From Leptospira johnsonii (GTDB lineage Bacteria; Spirochaetota; Leptospiria; Leptospirales; Leptospiraceae), in assembly GCF_003112675.1 (NCBI RefSeq), contig NZ_BFAY01000011.1:992001-1056000 (forward strand): a stretch of 64,000 nucleotides of DNA, read 5' to 3'. The notes below the pieces were generated by a model. That model worked only from the letters and a program-made list of their open reading frames with translations, had not been told where the DNA came from and ran no database searches. This document shows positions 1 to 10,151 of this stretch, one piece after another. How positions within the stretch are numbered: position 1 is the first letter of the stretch; every line of letters starts with the position of its first letter. Both the position numbers and the translations under genes were made by a program.

Positions 1-60
1 AATGGACAGCAAAAATGGAAACGATAGAGAATATTATAAAACGAGAAAGTATACGATTCA

Positions 61-1680
61 TCACTTGTATCCCTTATAGAGAATCTTCAGATCTTTGATG
101 GGAGCTTTTTCCCTAAACTCTTCTCCTCTGGTCAAAACGGAAACAGTCCAGAGTCCTCCCGCAGGCAAATCTCCCTGCCAAACCACATCCCTACCTAAGT
201 ATAAGTATAATTTTTTATTCTTTAAATCCGTTTTGAATAGGAATGGTCGGCCAATGTCCTTGTCCACATCCAGATATTTATAAGTGCTGAGTGTTTTTCC
301 ATCAGAAGGAAATTGGAAGATGGAAACCTTCTCCTTTCCTGCCACTACTCCCAGAGAAAGACCGTTCAAGTGGAATGTCACCGCTACGGAAGCATCCCCA
401 TGATCAACTGGAAGTAAGAAGTAACCTTCTATCTCTAATTCTTCCGGAATGAATGGAAGAGAATACACTCCATTCCAACCATTGGATAAGTTTTTCTTTT
501 TTGCGAATTCCAGAGCGTTCGGCCCGAAAGGAGAAAATCCAAATTCTCCGGATGGCTTCCAGAATTCTAACTCGGACAATAATCCATATCCGAAATAAGG
601 GAGCGCCAATTCTACCAAACGATCCGGTTTGACATCCAAGATCCCTTCGTAATATACATAAGCGCCGTCCGCACTTTCTTTTAGGAGCTCCAACTGATAA
701 GCTCCAGGAGTTAAGTTACTACGATAAAAAGGAGTTTCACCTTGCTTGTAACCGTCCAAAGAAACCGAAAGTCCGTTAGGCACAGTGATTACTTTAGCAG
801 ATCCTAATGTGCGATCTTCTTCCCATTCTTGGAACAAGAAACTTTTTTTACCTGCTCGTACTTGAATAGTCTTAGTGATTGGTTTTTTTCCCTTTAAGAC
901 TACCTGGATCTCTTGGATCCCTTCTTGGATTGGAACCTCAGTCAATGGAGTGTTCCCTAACGACTTGCCTTTCCAAAGTATCTCAGTGTCTCCGGAGGAA
1001 GCTCTTACTGTTAAGGTCCCTTTGATGGAAGAATTTACGATTTCTTTGATTCTAGTTAGGTCCGGCTTTCTATCCCAAACCGGAACTGTGGTCTGTTTCG
1101 ATTCTAATGAAATAACTCTGTCAGAAGATTTCCAGAAGATTACCTGATTCCAAGCACCCACTTCTTCCGTTGAAACCGGGCGTTTAAAAGAAAGTTCAAA
1201 GTCTCCATAAGAATTTGTATCCACGGAGTCTTTTAATTCGAATTTAAAAGTCCAACCTGTTTCAGATTCGATTACTGACCCCAAAACTAAAACATCCACA
1301 TCCTTGGATTTTAGTTCTTGTGCTAAACCGGTTTTATTTTTCCAAACATCTGGCGAAATTTTAGCGTTCGAAAATTTGATATCTTTCCAAACCAAACCGA
1401 TCTCTTGATCAAAATAAGATGCTAATTTCTTATCTACCGATTTAGGATATTCGATAGGAGAAAAGGCTAAGATCGGGACCTCATGCCCCGCTTTCCGGAC
1501 CCGATAGTCGGTATCGGATTCCCTAAAAATGAATACACTCTCGGAATCGCCTATTGGCTTGTAATACGGTTCTTGTATCAGCTTAGAAGGTTCGTTTAAC
1601 TTCTGTACCGAGGAGCAAGTAAGCCCAAAACTCGTAATAAGAGAGAATATAATAAGATTACGAAATGAATTGTTCCCCAT
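61..1680 (-). CDS. PEGA-domain lipoprotein
   Basis: Predicted exported lipoprotein of 539 residues. A hydrophobic N-terminus ends in a spirochaete-like lipobox (FGLTC, Cys22). The middle, about residues 215-360, holds two PEGA-type repeats, seen as WKGKSLGNTPL and LDGYKQGETPF, each followed by a beta-rich segment. PEGA domains are small surface or periplasmic beta domains. The last 150 residues look like a beta-sandwich and carry no motif I recognise. It stands alone: upstream (1681-1840) there is only a short stem-loop at 1766-1781 and then a terminator. I infer an envelope location; the function is unknown. Confidence 0.75.
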   Translation of the reverse strand: MGNNSFRNLIIFSLITSFGLTCSSVQKLNEPSKLIQEPYYKPIGDSESVFIFRESDTDYRVRKAGHEVPILAFSPIEYPKSVDKKLASYFDQEIGLVWKDIKFSNAKISPDVWKNKTGLAQELKSKDVDVLVLGSVIESETGWTFKFELKDSVDTNSYGDFELSFKRPVSTEEVGAWNQVIFWKSSDRVISLESKQTTVPVWDRKPDLTRIKEIVNSSIKGTLTVRASSGDTEILWKGKSLGNTPLTEVPIQEGIQEIQVVLKGKKPITKTIQVRAGKKSFLFQEWEEDRTLGSAKVITVPNGLSVSLDGYKQGETPFYRSNLTPGAYQLELLKESADGAYVYYEGILDVKPDRLVELALPYFGYGLLSELEFWKPSGEFGFSPFGPNALEFAKKKNLSNGWNGVYSLPFIPEELEIEGYFLLPVDHGDASVAVTFHLNGLSLGVVAGKEKVSIFQFPSDGKTLSTYKYLDVDKDIGRPFLFKTDLKNKKLYLYLGRDVVWQGDLPAGGLWTVSVLTRGEEFREKAPIKDLKILYKGYK

Positions 1681-1839
1681 CCCGTAAAAAAATTTCTGAG
1701 GGACTGATTTAGCAAATCTTTTCCTAGTTCCGGAAAAAATGAGAGCCTTTTTAGAAAGAATTTTCCGACCTTGGTTGGTCGACTTGGAGCATTACAAAAT
1801 TACAACATTTACGCGAAGTTCGGTTTATAAGAAGAGAAA

Positions 1840-1857
1840 CCCCGCTGCATAGCGGGG
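1840..1857. terminator. Bidirectional intrinsic terminator
   Basis: Perfect 7-bp stem CCCCGCT/AGCGGGG with a GCAT loop. It lies 44 bases past the stop of the FecR-domain gene. T-rich sequence follows in the minus direction and ATTAAATTTTT follows on the plus side. Confidence 0.75.
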
Positions 1858-1900
1858 TCCTATTAAATTTTTGAAAAGCGGAAAAGAAGAAGGAACTAAA

Positions 1901-2830
1901 TTAGAAAGTTTCTTTCGCGTTCAGTTTCAACTTTTCTTTTTGAACGTCTTGTTGGACGTATTTAGTTTCGTTCACTTGCTGAGCAGTTCTTGCTACTTCG
2001 TCCGCATTGGCTCTTGTAGCTTCACGTTTCTGCAATTGGGTACGAACTTCTTCCACAGTGGAAGCCTGGCTCAAAATGCGAAGTTCTTCGCTGGATGCTT
2101 TCAGTTCATCCACCAGGTTATTGTATTCTAAAACGTCGTTTTTCTTAAGAACGATCAGTCCTTTCATTTCTTTTACGGACTCAGGTCTTAAGGAAAGGAT
2201 CAGTTTTTCGGTCAACTTTTGGTTCTTCTTCAGAGTGATCTCTCTGTTTCTTTCCAGGATGACTTCTGATTCTTCGCCGACTTTGGATACTGCAACTGAA
2301 CCTTCCAGAACTGCGAATTTAACATCGCAATGAGATTCCGCACAATTCACTTTTTTGCCTGTAGGATTTTCAACAGAAGTTAAGAAGGTAGTTCCACGAA
2401 CCCCCGCAAGGGCAGTAGGAGTTACTACGCTGAAATCGGAGTTTTTATTCTCCTTACGCACCAAGGTTACAATCCTTCCGTAGTTCAGATTGACCTTAAC
2501 GTTAGTTCCTTCGTCTCCTACAAGTGCAGCAATAGATACTTCAGTCTCTTTGGAAACTTTGATGATGCCACTTTCGGCAACCATGATCTCAACGGATCCG
2601 TTCTTACCGGTAAGGATAGTGTCTGCAGCTGTTACTGTCTGACCGAATTCGGCTTTTTTCTCACCTTCGGCGGACTGGACTTTTACGTCTCCGTTCAACC
2701 AAACGATCTTAGCAGTAGAAGATACCGCTTCCGATTTCACTTGGCCGCTGCTTGTTTTAGGACTACAGGCGATCAGATAACCGGTTGCCAGTAGAGTCAT
2801 TAGAATTAGGGTGTTTTTACTTTTTAACAT
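1901..2830 (-). CDS. FecR-domain lipoprotein (LipL45-like)
   Basis: Lipoprotein of 309 residues with signal peptide and lipobox GYLIAC (Cys22). Residues about 40-200 form a FecR-type domain: a VWLNGDVKVQ start, a long run of short beta strands, and the signature TPTALAGVRGTTF. The C-terminal third is helical and charged, likely coiled coil. In Leptospira, FecR-domain lipoproteins include LipL45 and relatives, which are membrane-associated. I cannot say this is the LipL45 orthologue. A strong ribosome site (GGGGGAG) precedes the ATG. No FecI sigma factor or TonB receptor is adjacent, so classical Fec signalling is not supported. Confidence 0.75.
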   Translation of the reverse strand: MLKSKNTLILMTLLATGYLIACSPKTSSGQVKSEAVSSTAKIVWLNGDVKVQSAEGEKKAEFGQTVTAADTILTGKNGSVEIMVAESGIIKVSKETEVSIAALVGDEGTNVKVNLNYGRIVTLVRKENKNSDFSVVTPTALAGVRGTTFLTSVENPTGKKVNCAESHCDVKFAVLEGSVAVSKVGEESEVILERNREITLKKNQKLTEKLILSLRPESVKEMKGLIVLKKNDVLEYNNLVDELKASSEELRILSQASTVEEVRTQLQKREATRANADEVARTAQQVNETKYVQQDVQKEKLKLNAKETF

Positions 2831-2995
2831 ATATTCTCCCCCGCTTTTTAAGCTTAAGAATCCTCTAGTTATAACAAACTAACAAGGACTTTTTATCAAT
2901 ACTTCTGTTTAAAGCATTTTACAAAAAGCAAAAGATTTGGCTTGGAAAAAAATTTCCTAAAAATGTCCCTTTGGCAGATTATATTAGAAAGCCTG

Positions 2996-3021
2996 ATAAC
3001 TAACCCTTAAGGGTTAGTTAT
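2996..3021. repeat. 26-bp perfect palindrome
   Basis: Arms ATAACTAACCC and GGGTTAGTTAT around a TTAA centre form an uninterrupted palindrome. It lies 14 bases past the stop of the 437-residue gene and about 165 bases upstream of the FecR-domain gene. There is no clear T-run on either side, so it may be a factor-dependent terminator hairpin or an operator. Confidence 0.8.
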
Positions 3022-3034
3022 TTGCGAACGAATT

Positions 3035-4348
3035 CTATTTTTTCTCCGTCTTTTTAGGCTCTATTTCAGGAAGGGAATCTAACTCTTCTTCCAGTTTACA
3101 CTTTGGATAATGATCCGCGCTTAGACTGGAGCCTACCCAACCGAATGCTTCTTGGGATGAGATGACGTGAATGTCCCAGCCTTGCACTATATTCGGGCAA
3201 TCCCAGACCTTATTCTTACATAATACTTGGCTTGCCTTGGGTTTCGGATATGCCCAAGCAGCTGGAGGATGAAGACATTGCATCTCTACCTCTGCCAACT
3301 TACGCATACGTTTTACGTTTTCTTCAAATTGTTTGAATAAGTTTACCAAAGGATTTGCGAGGACTTCGTTGAAATATCCTCTGGAAGTGTTGTAAGCTAA
3401 GAAGTATACCAATTCTTCCATTACATATTCTTTATCATGGGAGAAGGAACTAACAGTATGAATATATCTAGCGATCTTTAAAGAATCGGTAAGAAGTTCA
3501 CGTAGCACATCTTCCGATTTGTCGGGAAGTCCTGCGTCATCTTCGTCGTCGGGAATGGAATCGCTTTCTCCATCATCGACCATCAGCTCCGCAAAGAATG
3601 TCTCATCAGGATTTTCCCGATCCGATTTTTTTGACCCTGCTGCAACGACTTCTACATTATCCTGGAGGCCTAAAGGGACATGGTTAGAAGCAGCAGAACA
3701 AACGAATTCAGGGAGATCCAACTTCTGCATGAAGTTAGCGCATTGTTTTGCGATTCTTGTTTTTTCGGTATCGTCTGGAAATGGTCGATTCCAATGGTCT
3801 CCGGTAACTCTAGCGATATCCATAAAGATCCCGCCGAGGAAAGAATACCTACGCAACATTTTATATTTGAGTGCATCAGGGATCAGAACGATTCCCAAAG
3901 ACAGTAGACCCAATTCACAGATATGTCTGAAAAAATTAGGATTCTTTTCGAACACTTTAAAAAGCGAAAGGAGATGTTTTCTATTATTGAGGCCGTTTCG
4001 GATGATTCCCTTAAAGTTGAATTTGTTCTCTTCGTACATGAACTTTAGGAATTTCTTATCCGTCTGCTTAAGCTGGAGAACAATCTTTTCGGCCAACTTA
4101 TCCTGGATTTGACCGGTTAATTCTTTGGTTAATTTAATCTTAAATTCGGGATTGTACTGACCCTTAATTTCTTTCAATCGGGTAAGAGCGGATTCTTTTA
4201 CCTGGACATCTTCCTTTACTAGAATATTGCCGCTATTGTCCTCGATCGCATTTAGGAAACGTAACATATTTCCGGCATTATAATCGCGTACGAAGTTTAA
4301 AACCTCTTCGATCGAGTTATATTCTATCGATTTAGGATTTACTTTCAT
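3035..4348 (-). CDS. Conserved-looking hypothetical, possible degenerate HD-type domain
   Basis: Protein of 437 residues that I do not recognise. It has no signal peptide. The first 130 residues are helical and charged. Residues about 130-240 ([20 protein letters not shown]) loosely resemble an HD or HDOD helical bundle, but the HD metal dyad is not evident. A very acidic linker follows near 265-285 (DDGESD, DDEDDAG). The tail contains four scattered cysteines ([20 protein letters not shown]). The gene overlaps the end of rsgA by 17 bases, so the two are probably cotranscribed. A cytoplasmic role is inferred from the lack of export signals. Confidence 0.6.
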   Translation of the reverse strand: MKVNPKSIEYNSIEEVLNFVRDYNAGNMLRFLNAIEDNSGNILVKEDVQVKESALTRLKEIKGQYNPEFKIKLTKELTGQIQDKLAEKIVLQLKQTDKKFLKFMYEENKFNFKGIIRNGLNNRKHLLSLFKVFEKNPNFFRHICELGLLSLGIVLIPDALKYKMLRRYSFLGGIFMDIARVTGDHWNRPFPDDTEKTRIAKQCANFMQKLDLPEFVCSAASNHVPLGLQDNVEVVAAGSKKSDRENPDETFFAELMVDDGESDSIPDDEDDAGLPDKSEDVLRELLTDSLKIARYIHTVSSFSHDKEYVMEELVYFLAYNTSRGYFNEVLANPLVNLFKQFEENVKRMRKLAEVEMQCLHPPAAWAYPKPKASQVLCKNKVWDCPNIVQGWDIHVISSQEAFGWVGSSLSADHYPKCKLEEELDSLPEIEPKKTEKK

Positions 4349-5300
4349 TCTTTAAGTGATCTCTACGTGTGATTCTAAACGGGTTTTCCAAGCTTGCAAG
4401 CATAGATTCCAGGCTCTTTCTTCTTTCCGTACTTATATCGGTCGCTTCTCCCATAGAAAACAACATTTTGCATCCAGGTCCCGCGTCACAACAGTCGGAA
4501 ATATCGCAATCTTCTTTATACTTTCTCAATTCCGGGTAACTTTCTAATATCTCACCTTTCGACAAATGCAAGATCCCCCATTCCTTGATACCTGGAGAAT
4601 CGATTAACACTATATTATCTTGCATGACCAAAAAGTTTGAATTTGTAGTCGTATGTTTACCCTTCTTAGTGGAAAGACTGACCTGAGAAGTTTTTTGCAA
4701 TTCCCTATCGGATAGGACGTTTACTAAGCTAGATTTTCCGACTCCGGAATTTCCAACTAAGTAGGTGGTTTTGGAAGAAAACTTGGAGTACAGTTCTTCT
4801 AGACCCTGGCCGGTCTGGCAAGAAACCGAGATTACCTCATAACCTAGATTTTTATAAACAGAAGAACGTTTAATCGCAGTTTCTTGATCCACTAAATCTA
4901 ATTTTGTGAATACAATTAGGGGAGGGACCTGGGACAGATATGCGGCCGCCAAACAACGATCTAGAAACCCGTCTTTAGTTTCGGGATCTTTTAAAGAGGC
5001 GAGGACTGCAATTTGATCCACATTCGCACAAAGTACCTGTGCATCCCCCTCTTTACTTTTACGTAAAAGTTCATTTTTACGGGACAATCTTTCTTCGATT
5101 GCCCATTCTCCGCCTGATTCCATTGCACAAACCCTGTCGCCTACAACAAAGGGATGCCTTTCTTTTGCGGCGATATTTCTGAGCCTTCCTCTAAGTACGG
5201 CTCTTACTCGTCCTCTTTCTGGAGAATACAAATCATAGAAGGCCCCGAAGACCCTTGCTATCGTAAAAAACTCCTTTACTGGAATCGTGGAACTAGACAT
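4332..5300 (-). CDS. rsgA: Ribosome small-subunit GTPase RsgA
   Basis: Circularly permuted GTPase that assists late 30S maturation. An N-terminal OB-like domain ([12 protein letters not shown]) comes first. The GTPase motifs follow in permuted order: FTKLD (G4), [10 protein letters not shown] (P-loop) and DSPG (G3). The C-terminal zinc region reads [13 protein letters not shown], in which Asp stands near the usual third-ligand His. I chose the ATG at 5300 (322 residues): AGG precedes it, and it leaves 27 bp to the divergent kinase start. An upstream ATG at 5324 would add eight residues and leave only 3 bp. It is followed by the overlapping 437-residue gene. Confidence 0.92.
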   Translation of the reverse strand: MSSSTIPVKEFFTIARVFGAFYDLYSPERGRVRAVLRGRLRNIAAKERHPFVVGDRVCAMESGGEWAIEERLSRKNELLRKSKEGDAQVLCANVDQIAVLASLKDPETKDGFLDRCLAAAYLSQVPPLIVFTKLDLVDQETAIKRSSVYKNLGYEVISVSCQTGQGLEELYSKFSSKTTYLVGNSGVGKSSLVNVLSDRELQKTSQVSLSTKKGKHTTTNSNFLVMQDNIVLIDSPGIKEWGILHLSKGEILESYPELRKYKEDCDISDCCDAGPGCKMLFSMGEATDISTERRKSLESMLASLENPFRITRRDHLKNESKS

Positions 5301-5327
5301 TCTTAAGCCTAATTTTATAGGCACGCG

Positions 5328-7142
5328 ATGAAAATCATACGCAAATTCGGACCAATATTCGGTCTTGTTTTAGCCGCATTCCTTCTGCAATCGGCGCTCA
5401 TATTCGGTTTGGATTTCAGATCCTTGGATCCGGATCGTACAGTTGTGCTTCTCATTAGTTTGCCTTTTACTAACTTGGCCGCTGTTTTTGTTTGGATCTG
5501 GTTCAATGAGTTTGGACCAGCATGGAACTTATCATCCGCGCTTTCCAAACTTACGGACCAAGAGTATGTAAAATACCTTTCTTCGTTAGATAAATTCAAA
5601 AGTGATCTGATTGCAACCAACATCACGGAAAGTGTATGTGATAAAATCCTAAAATTTCTCCCAAGTATCATCAATGCAAGCAGAGCCAAAATTTACTTAT
5701 GGAGAGAAGATCTTGGAAAATTCTCCCCATATCCGAGAGACACGGGAGAAGACCATTTCTATATCTTTGATCCCTTCCTTTTATGGATCACAGAACACGA
5801 TAAAATTTTTTATTCCGAAGAATTTGTAGATAACGTAAAATTACAACAGATCAAAGAACATGCGCTTTCTTTCGCTGCAAAGACAAAAGCGGATCTTCTT
5901 GTTCCTTTTATTTTAAACAAAAGTCTCCTAGGGATGCTCGTCTTAGGACCTAAGAATGATGGAAGAAGGTACAATGCTTCGGAACTGGAAAAACTGAACG
6001 AGATGCGATCCGTTTCAGTGATGTCACTTTCCAATTCTATTTTTTACGAAAGACTAATAGAGCTTACGGAAACACTTGAAGAAAAGGTGCGGCATAGGAC
6101 CCAAGAATTGGAGAGTGCACAATCCCAATTGATCATGTCAGAAAAAATGGCTTCTTTAGGAACCATGGTTGCAGGAATCGCTCACGAGATCAATACTCCG
6201 GCTGGGGTCATCAACGGTTCTGCGGATAATCTGGAATCGAATATGAATTATATCGTAAAGAATGTATTCGAAATAGTCAGATTCGCAAGAAATAAGAAGT
6301 TAAGAAAATCATTTGAAGTTGCACTTCTCCATATTTTACGAGACCGGAAAAAAAGCCAGGTCATGGAATCTAAAGACAAGTTCCGGATCAAAAGGGAACT
6401 GAAAGAGGAAATGGTCGAAATGGGGATAGAAGTTTCCCTAGCCGGAGAAGTGGCCTCTTTCATTATCGAAAACGATATCATGGAAGTGAGAAAGTACATT
6501 ATGGAAATTTTGGTCCAAGGAGCAAAACCTGGATACGAAATGCTAAAACATGCATCCAACACAAATCGGAATATTAAAAATATAAAATATTCTATCAAAA
6601 ATATAGTTCGGATCGTAAAAGCTTTAAAATATTATTCTCACCTGGACCAAAGCAAATCTTTCACCAGCGCAGATCTGATAGAAGGTATCGAAAATACTTT
6701 GGTGATCATGAATAACCAACTCAAGTATGGGGTAGAAGTGAAAAAGAATTTCTCTACTATTCCAAAGGTTATATGCAATCCTGACGAATTAAATCAGGTC
6801 TGGACGAATCTCATTCAGAATGCAAACCAGGCAATCCGAGGCCAAGGCACGATAGAATTATCAGCATATTCTACTGGTGATACAGTTACGATAGAAGTGC
6901 AAGACGACGGTCCGGGAATTGATTCTTCTATCAAGGACAGGATCTGGGATCCATTCTTCACAACAAAAGACCAGGGAGAAGGTTCGGGACTCGGCCTTGG
7001 GATCGTAAAAGGAATCGTGGAAAAACATAAAGGAAAGATCTCAGTGGAATCCGTGCCGGGAAAAACCGTATTTAAAGTAGAATTGCCGCTTAGACCTCCT
7101 CAGCCAAATGCGGAAACAAATCTAGAAAAACCTGCCGTATGA
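5328..7142 (+). CDS. GAF-domain sensor histidine kinase
   Basis: Membrane histidine kinase of 604 residues. Two transmembrane helices (about 7-27 and 38-60) precede a GAF-like sensory domain (about 95-245) and a coiled coil ([14 protein letters not shown]). The H-box [10 protein letters not shown] gives His286 as the phospho-acceptor. The ATPase has N-box [10 protein letters not shown] (about 494-503), G1 DDGPGI, F-box FFTTK and G2 GSGLGLGIV. About 210 residues separate the H- and N-boxes, around 100 more than usual, so the dimerisation region carries an insertion. No response regulator is adjacent. The gene overlaps the next one by ATGA and probably starts an operon with it and thiD. Confidence 0.92.
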   Translation: MKIIRKFGPIFGLVLAAFLLQSALIFGLDFRSLDPDRTVVLLISLPFTNLAAVFVWIWFNEFGPAWNLSSALSKLTDQEYVKYLSSLDKFKSDLIATNITESVCDKILKFLPSIINASRAKIYLWREDLGKFSPYPRDTGEDHFYIFDPFLLWITEHDKIFYSEEFVDNVKLQQIKEHALSFAAKTKADLLVPFILNKSLLGMLVLGPKNDGRRYNASELEKLNEMRSVSVMSLSNSIFYERLIELTETLEEKVRHRTQELESAQSQLIMSEKMASLGTMVAGIAHEINTPAGVINGSADNLESNMNYIVKNVFEIVRFARNKKLRKSFEVALLHILRDRKKSQVMESKDKFRIKRELKEEMVEMGIEVSLAGEVASFIIENDIMEVRKYIMEILVQGAKPGYEMLKHASNTNRNIKNIKYSIKNIVRIVKALKYYSHLDQSKSFTSADLIEGIENTLVIMNNQLKYGVEVKKNFSTIPKVICNPDELNQVWTNLIQNANQAIRGQGTIELSAYSTGDTVTIEVQDDGPGIDSSIKDRIWDPFFTTKDQGEGSGLGLGIVKGIVEKHKGKISVESVPGKTVFKVELPLRPPQPNAETNLEKPAV

Positions 7143-7492
7143 GCACGAAACCTAAAAAGAAAAAAGTAGAACTAAAAGCAGAGAACTTTTACGAACTAGT
7201 TTATAAAATCGTAAAGAAGGTGCCGAAAGGAAAAGTTACTAGCTACGGCAGGATCGCCGTTCTCATCGGAAAACCAAGGGCCGCGAGAGCAGTGGGCTAC
7301 GCTTTAAACGCTTTAAAAAAAGGCCAAGAACAGAAGGTTCCTTGGCAAAGGGTTATTAATAGTATGGGAAAAATTTCTCATAAAGGAGATACCCCTAGAG
7401 CGATCCTTCAAAAAAAACTTTTAGAATCCGAAGGTATCAAATTTTCTAGAGAAGAGGTCGTGGATTGGAAACGATTCGGCTGGCCAGATTAA
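7139..7492 (+). CDS. Alkyltransferase-like protein (Ada/MGMT family)
   Basis: Small protein (117 residues) equal to the DNA-binding domain of O6-alkylguanine transferases. It contains the helix-turn-helix KGKVTSYGRIAVLIG and arginine-finger region PRAARAVG. The PCHRV active-site motif reads PWQRV, with Trp replacing the alkyl-accepting Cys. That marks an ATL protein, which binds alkylated guanine and recruits nucleotide excision repair rather than repairing it directly. The start overlaps the kinase stop by 4 bases. Confidence 0.88.
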   Translation: MSTKPKKKKVELKAENFYELVYKIVKKVPKGKVTSYGRIAVLIGKPRAARAVGYALNALKKGQEQKVPWQRVINSMGKISHKGDTPRAILQKKLLESEGIKFSREEVVDWKRFGWPD

Positions 7493-7511
7493 TTTACTCT
7501 AAGGTTTCCGA

Positions 7512-8312
7512 ATGCAAAAGCCGGTAGTATTAACAATCGCAGGTTCAGACTCTGGGGGTGGAGCGGGAATCCAAGCGGATCTAAAAACTTTCAACTCCAC
7601 CGGCTCTTTCGGAACATCCGTAATCACTTGTCTGACCGCTCAAAATCCTGACGGTGTCACAGGTATTTTAGAAGTAGATCCCGACTTTTTGGAAAAACAA
7701 CTCTTAGCTGTGCTTTCTTATTTTCCTGTAAAGGCAATCAAGACCGGAATGTTATTCTCTGAAAGTTTGATCCTAAGAATTGCCAAAATCTTAAAAGAGT
7801 ACAGATCGAAAGGACAAACCTTCGAATTAGTTTTAGATCCTGTGATGGTGGCCACAAGCGGTGCCAAACTTTTACAAGACGAAGCGATCCAATCTTTAAT
7901 CTCAGAATTAATTCCTATGGCGAGTCTTGTTACTCCAAATCTGGATGAGGCAAAAATTTTAGGCTCAGCTGAAATTTCCAAAATCGAATCCATGGAATCG
8001 GAAGCGGTTTCTCTTTCTAAAAAATTAGGAGTGCCAGTTTTATTAAAAGGTGGCCATATCAAAAATTCTAAAGAGGCATTGGACGTATTAGGACTTCCGA
8101 ATGGAGACACCTTTAAATACGCAAAACCTTTTGTAGAGGATTTTAATCCTCATGGAACAGGATGCACTTATTCTTCTGCGATCGCTTCTTATCTAGCCCA
8201 AGGACTTTCTCTTTCCGATTCCATTGCAAAGGCCAGGGAGTTCCTACATGCAGCCATCTTACAGTCTTTCCCCGCAGGAAAGACCAAGACCTTAAATCAT
8301 GATCCGGATTGA
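7512..8312 (+). CDS. thiD: Hydroxymethylpyrimidine/phosphomethylpyrimidine kinase ThiD
   Basis: Ribokinase-fold kinase of 266 residues that phosphorylates HMP and HMP-P in thiamine synthesis. The N-terminus [20 protein letters not shown] is diagnostic. [26 protein letters not shown] and the anion-hole/catalytic motif [15 protein letters not shown] are all present, and length is normal. It lies 19 bp after the alkyltransferase-like gene. No other thiamine gene is adjacent. Confidence 0.95.
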   Translation: MQKPVVLTIAGSDSGGGAGIQADLKTFNSTGSFGTSVITCLTAQNPDGVTGILEVDPDFLEKQLLAVLSYFPVKAIKTGMLFSESLILRIAKILKEYRSKGQTFELVLDPVMVATSGAKLLQDEAIQSLISELIPMASLVTPNLDEAKILGSAEISKIESMESEAVSLSKKLGVPVLLKGGHIKNSKEALDVLGLPNGDTFKYAKPFVEDFNPHGTGCTYSSAIASYLAQGLSLSDSIAKAREFLHAAILQSFPAGKTKTLNHDPD

Positions 8313-8313
8313 T

Positions 8314-10134
8314 TTAGTTTTTAGGGATCAGTCCTAATTCTTCCTTAGAAGCTTTTTCTAAAATCTCCAGAGGTAAAGAACCTTTTCCTAAAACGAAGCC
8401 GTGATATTCTTTGATATCGAAAGCTTCTCCTTTTACTGACTTCCAATCTTCTCTCATTTTTAAGAAGGAGATCATCCCGATCTTGTAGGAGCAGGCTTGT
8501 CCCGGATAAACTATATATCTTTCGATCTCTGCAGAAACTTCTTTAGGAGCCATGCCTGTATTATCAGTCATATAGCGGATCGCGTCCTCTCTACTCCAAC
8601 GTTTATAATGAATTCCTGTATCCACAACCAAACGAACTGCTCTGAACAATTCTGCTTGCAGTCTTCCAAGGTCCACGTACGGGTCTGCGTAAAAATTATA
8701 ATCTTTCGCAAGTCGTTCCGCATACAAGGCCCAACCCTCAACAAATGCGGTAAAATGTGTGGTTCGTAGTTTTCTAGGGGCTGAAGTCAATTCTTGGGAC
8801 CAAGCAATCTGCAAATGATGTCCCGGGATTGTTTCATGATAAGTTAATGTATTCATCCCGAATTTAGGGATTTCTTTTAAGTCGCGAAGATTTGCGTAGA
8901 ATACACCGGGACGTTTTCCATCCAGACTAGGTTCTTCGTAATATGCTCCAGGAGCCCCTGCTTCTTTAAATTCCGGAATTCTTTCTACCTGTACTTTAGC
9001 TCTCGGCCAAGAAGGAAAAATAGGTTTGGATCTTTCAATGGATTCTTTTAGGATCTCTTTATAAACTTCTAGAACTTTTTCCTTTCCTTCCGGAGTATTC
9101 GGAAATTGGAACTCAGGCTTTTCTCTTAACTGCTTCATAGTAGCCTGTAGATTTGAAACTTTGATCCCGGAATTTTCCAGAATCGATCTCATCTCGGTTT
9201 GTATTCTTGCTACTTCGGAAAGCCCGATAGAATGGACATCTTCGGAAGAAAGATTTGTAGTAGTATGGAACTTTAAAGTATGCTCGTAAAACTTTTCACC
9301 GTTGGGAAGTTTCCACACTCCAGCTTTACTGTCCGCAGATTTAAGTTGGTGTTCTAGAAAATTTTGCAACTTTGAATAAGCAGGATAAACAGAACTCTCC
9401 AGGATCTTTTTTACTTCCGCCAAAGAAGAAGTTTTTTGTTCGGAGAGGATCTCATCATTCTTCTCTAATTTTTTACGAAGGCTTACATAAAGAATATTCT
9501 CTTCCGGATTTTTAACCCTGAAATTTCTTAGTTCATCTAATACCCTTCTTAAAATAAAATCGGGTGGAATCACACCATTGGATTGTCTGATCTCCAAACC
9601 CCGAATTACTTGGTCCAATTTTTCAGAAATACCTTTCAGTCTGGAAATATATGATTCTACATCTTCGTAATCTTCTATCATATGAGAAGTTGCTAAAAAG
9701 GAAGGTATATGATTCTGAACTCCGAAGAGCTGGTTTACCGGATAAGAATTATAAATGTATTTTTCATTATCGGCCGCAAGTTCCAGATCCCATTCTAGAG
9801 CCTTATAATAGATCTTATCTTCTCCGCTTAACCCTGAAGGATCGTAAGTCTTAAGAGTTTCTAGATCTCTCTTTGCTTTGTCCGCTCTTTCCATTTCCTT
9901 TTCAGGAGAAGAATCCGACCATTTGTAATTATGAGAAGTGATTCCCCATGAATCCAGAATTCTGAGAGACGTTAAAGTTTCCGGATCGTCCAGAACATTC
10001 TCCCAAAAGATTTTTTCATAATATAAACTTAATGTGATCGGTCTGAAATTGATCGTGTGCCAAACTAAAATTCCAAGAAAAAGTAAAATTACGCCAATGG
10101 CGGATAGAGAAATGATCAGGATCTTCTTCAGCAT
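8314..10134 (-). CDS. DUF885 family putative metallopeptidase
   Basis: Protein of 606 residues with an N-terminal membrane anchor (about 5-27) and a DUF885 body. A gluzincin-like HExxH motif appears as YHETIPGHHLQIAW near residue 432, with downstream acidic candidates in FVEGWALYAERLA. The family is annotated as probable zinc peptidases; substrate is unknown. I infer that the bulk faces the periplasm. It is convergent with thiD, with one base between the stops, and lies downstream of the zinc-ribbon membrane protein. Confidence 0.85.
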   Translation of the reverse strand: MLKKILIISLSAIGVILLFLGILVWHTINFRPITLSLYYEKIFWENVLDDPETLTSLRILDSWGITSHNYKWSDSSPEKEMERADKAKRDLETLKTYDPSGLSGEDKIYYKALEWDLELAADNEKYIYNSYPVNQLFGVQNHIPSFLATSHMIEDYEDVESYISRLKGISEKLDQVIRGLEIRQSNGVIPPDFILRRVLDELRNFRVKNPEENILYVSLRKKLEKNDEILSEQKTSSLAEVKKILESSVYPAYSKLQNFLEHQLKSADSKAGVWKLPNGEKFYEHTLKFHTTTNLSSEDVHSIGLSEVARIQTEMRSILENSGIKVSNLQATMKQLREKPEFQFPNTPEGKEKVLEVYKEILKESIERSKPIFPSWPRAKVQVERIPEFKEAGAPGAYYEEPSLDGKRPGVFYANLRDLKEIPKFGMNTLTYHETIPGHHLQIAWSQELTSAPRKLRTTHFTAFVEGWALYAERLAKDYNFYADPYVDLGRLQAELFRAVRLVVDTGIHYKRWSREDAIRYMTDNTGMAPKEVSAEIERYIVYPGQACSYKIGMISFLKMREDWKSVKGEAFDIKEYHGFVLGKGSLPLEILEKASKEELGLIPKN

Positions 10135-10151
10135 GAATAATGCTCCGATGT

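Noticed and set aside
1766..1781. CGACC/GGTCG stem-loop upstream of the PEGA lipoprotein
   Set aside because: Only five base pairs and no T-run; too weak to call as a regulatory element.
3519..4112. 197-residue plus-strand ORF opposite the 437-residue gene
   Set aside because: Shadow of the acidic and helical coding frame on the other strand; serine-rich low-complexity translation.
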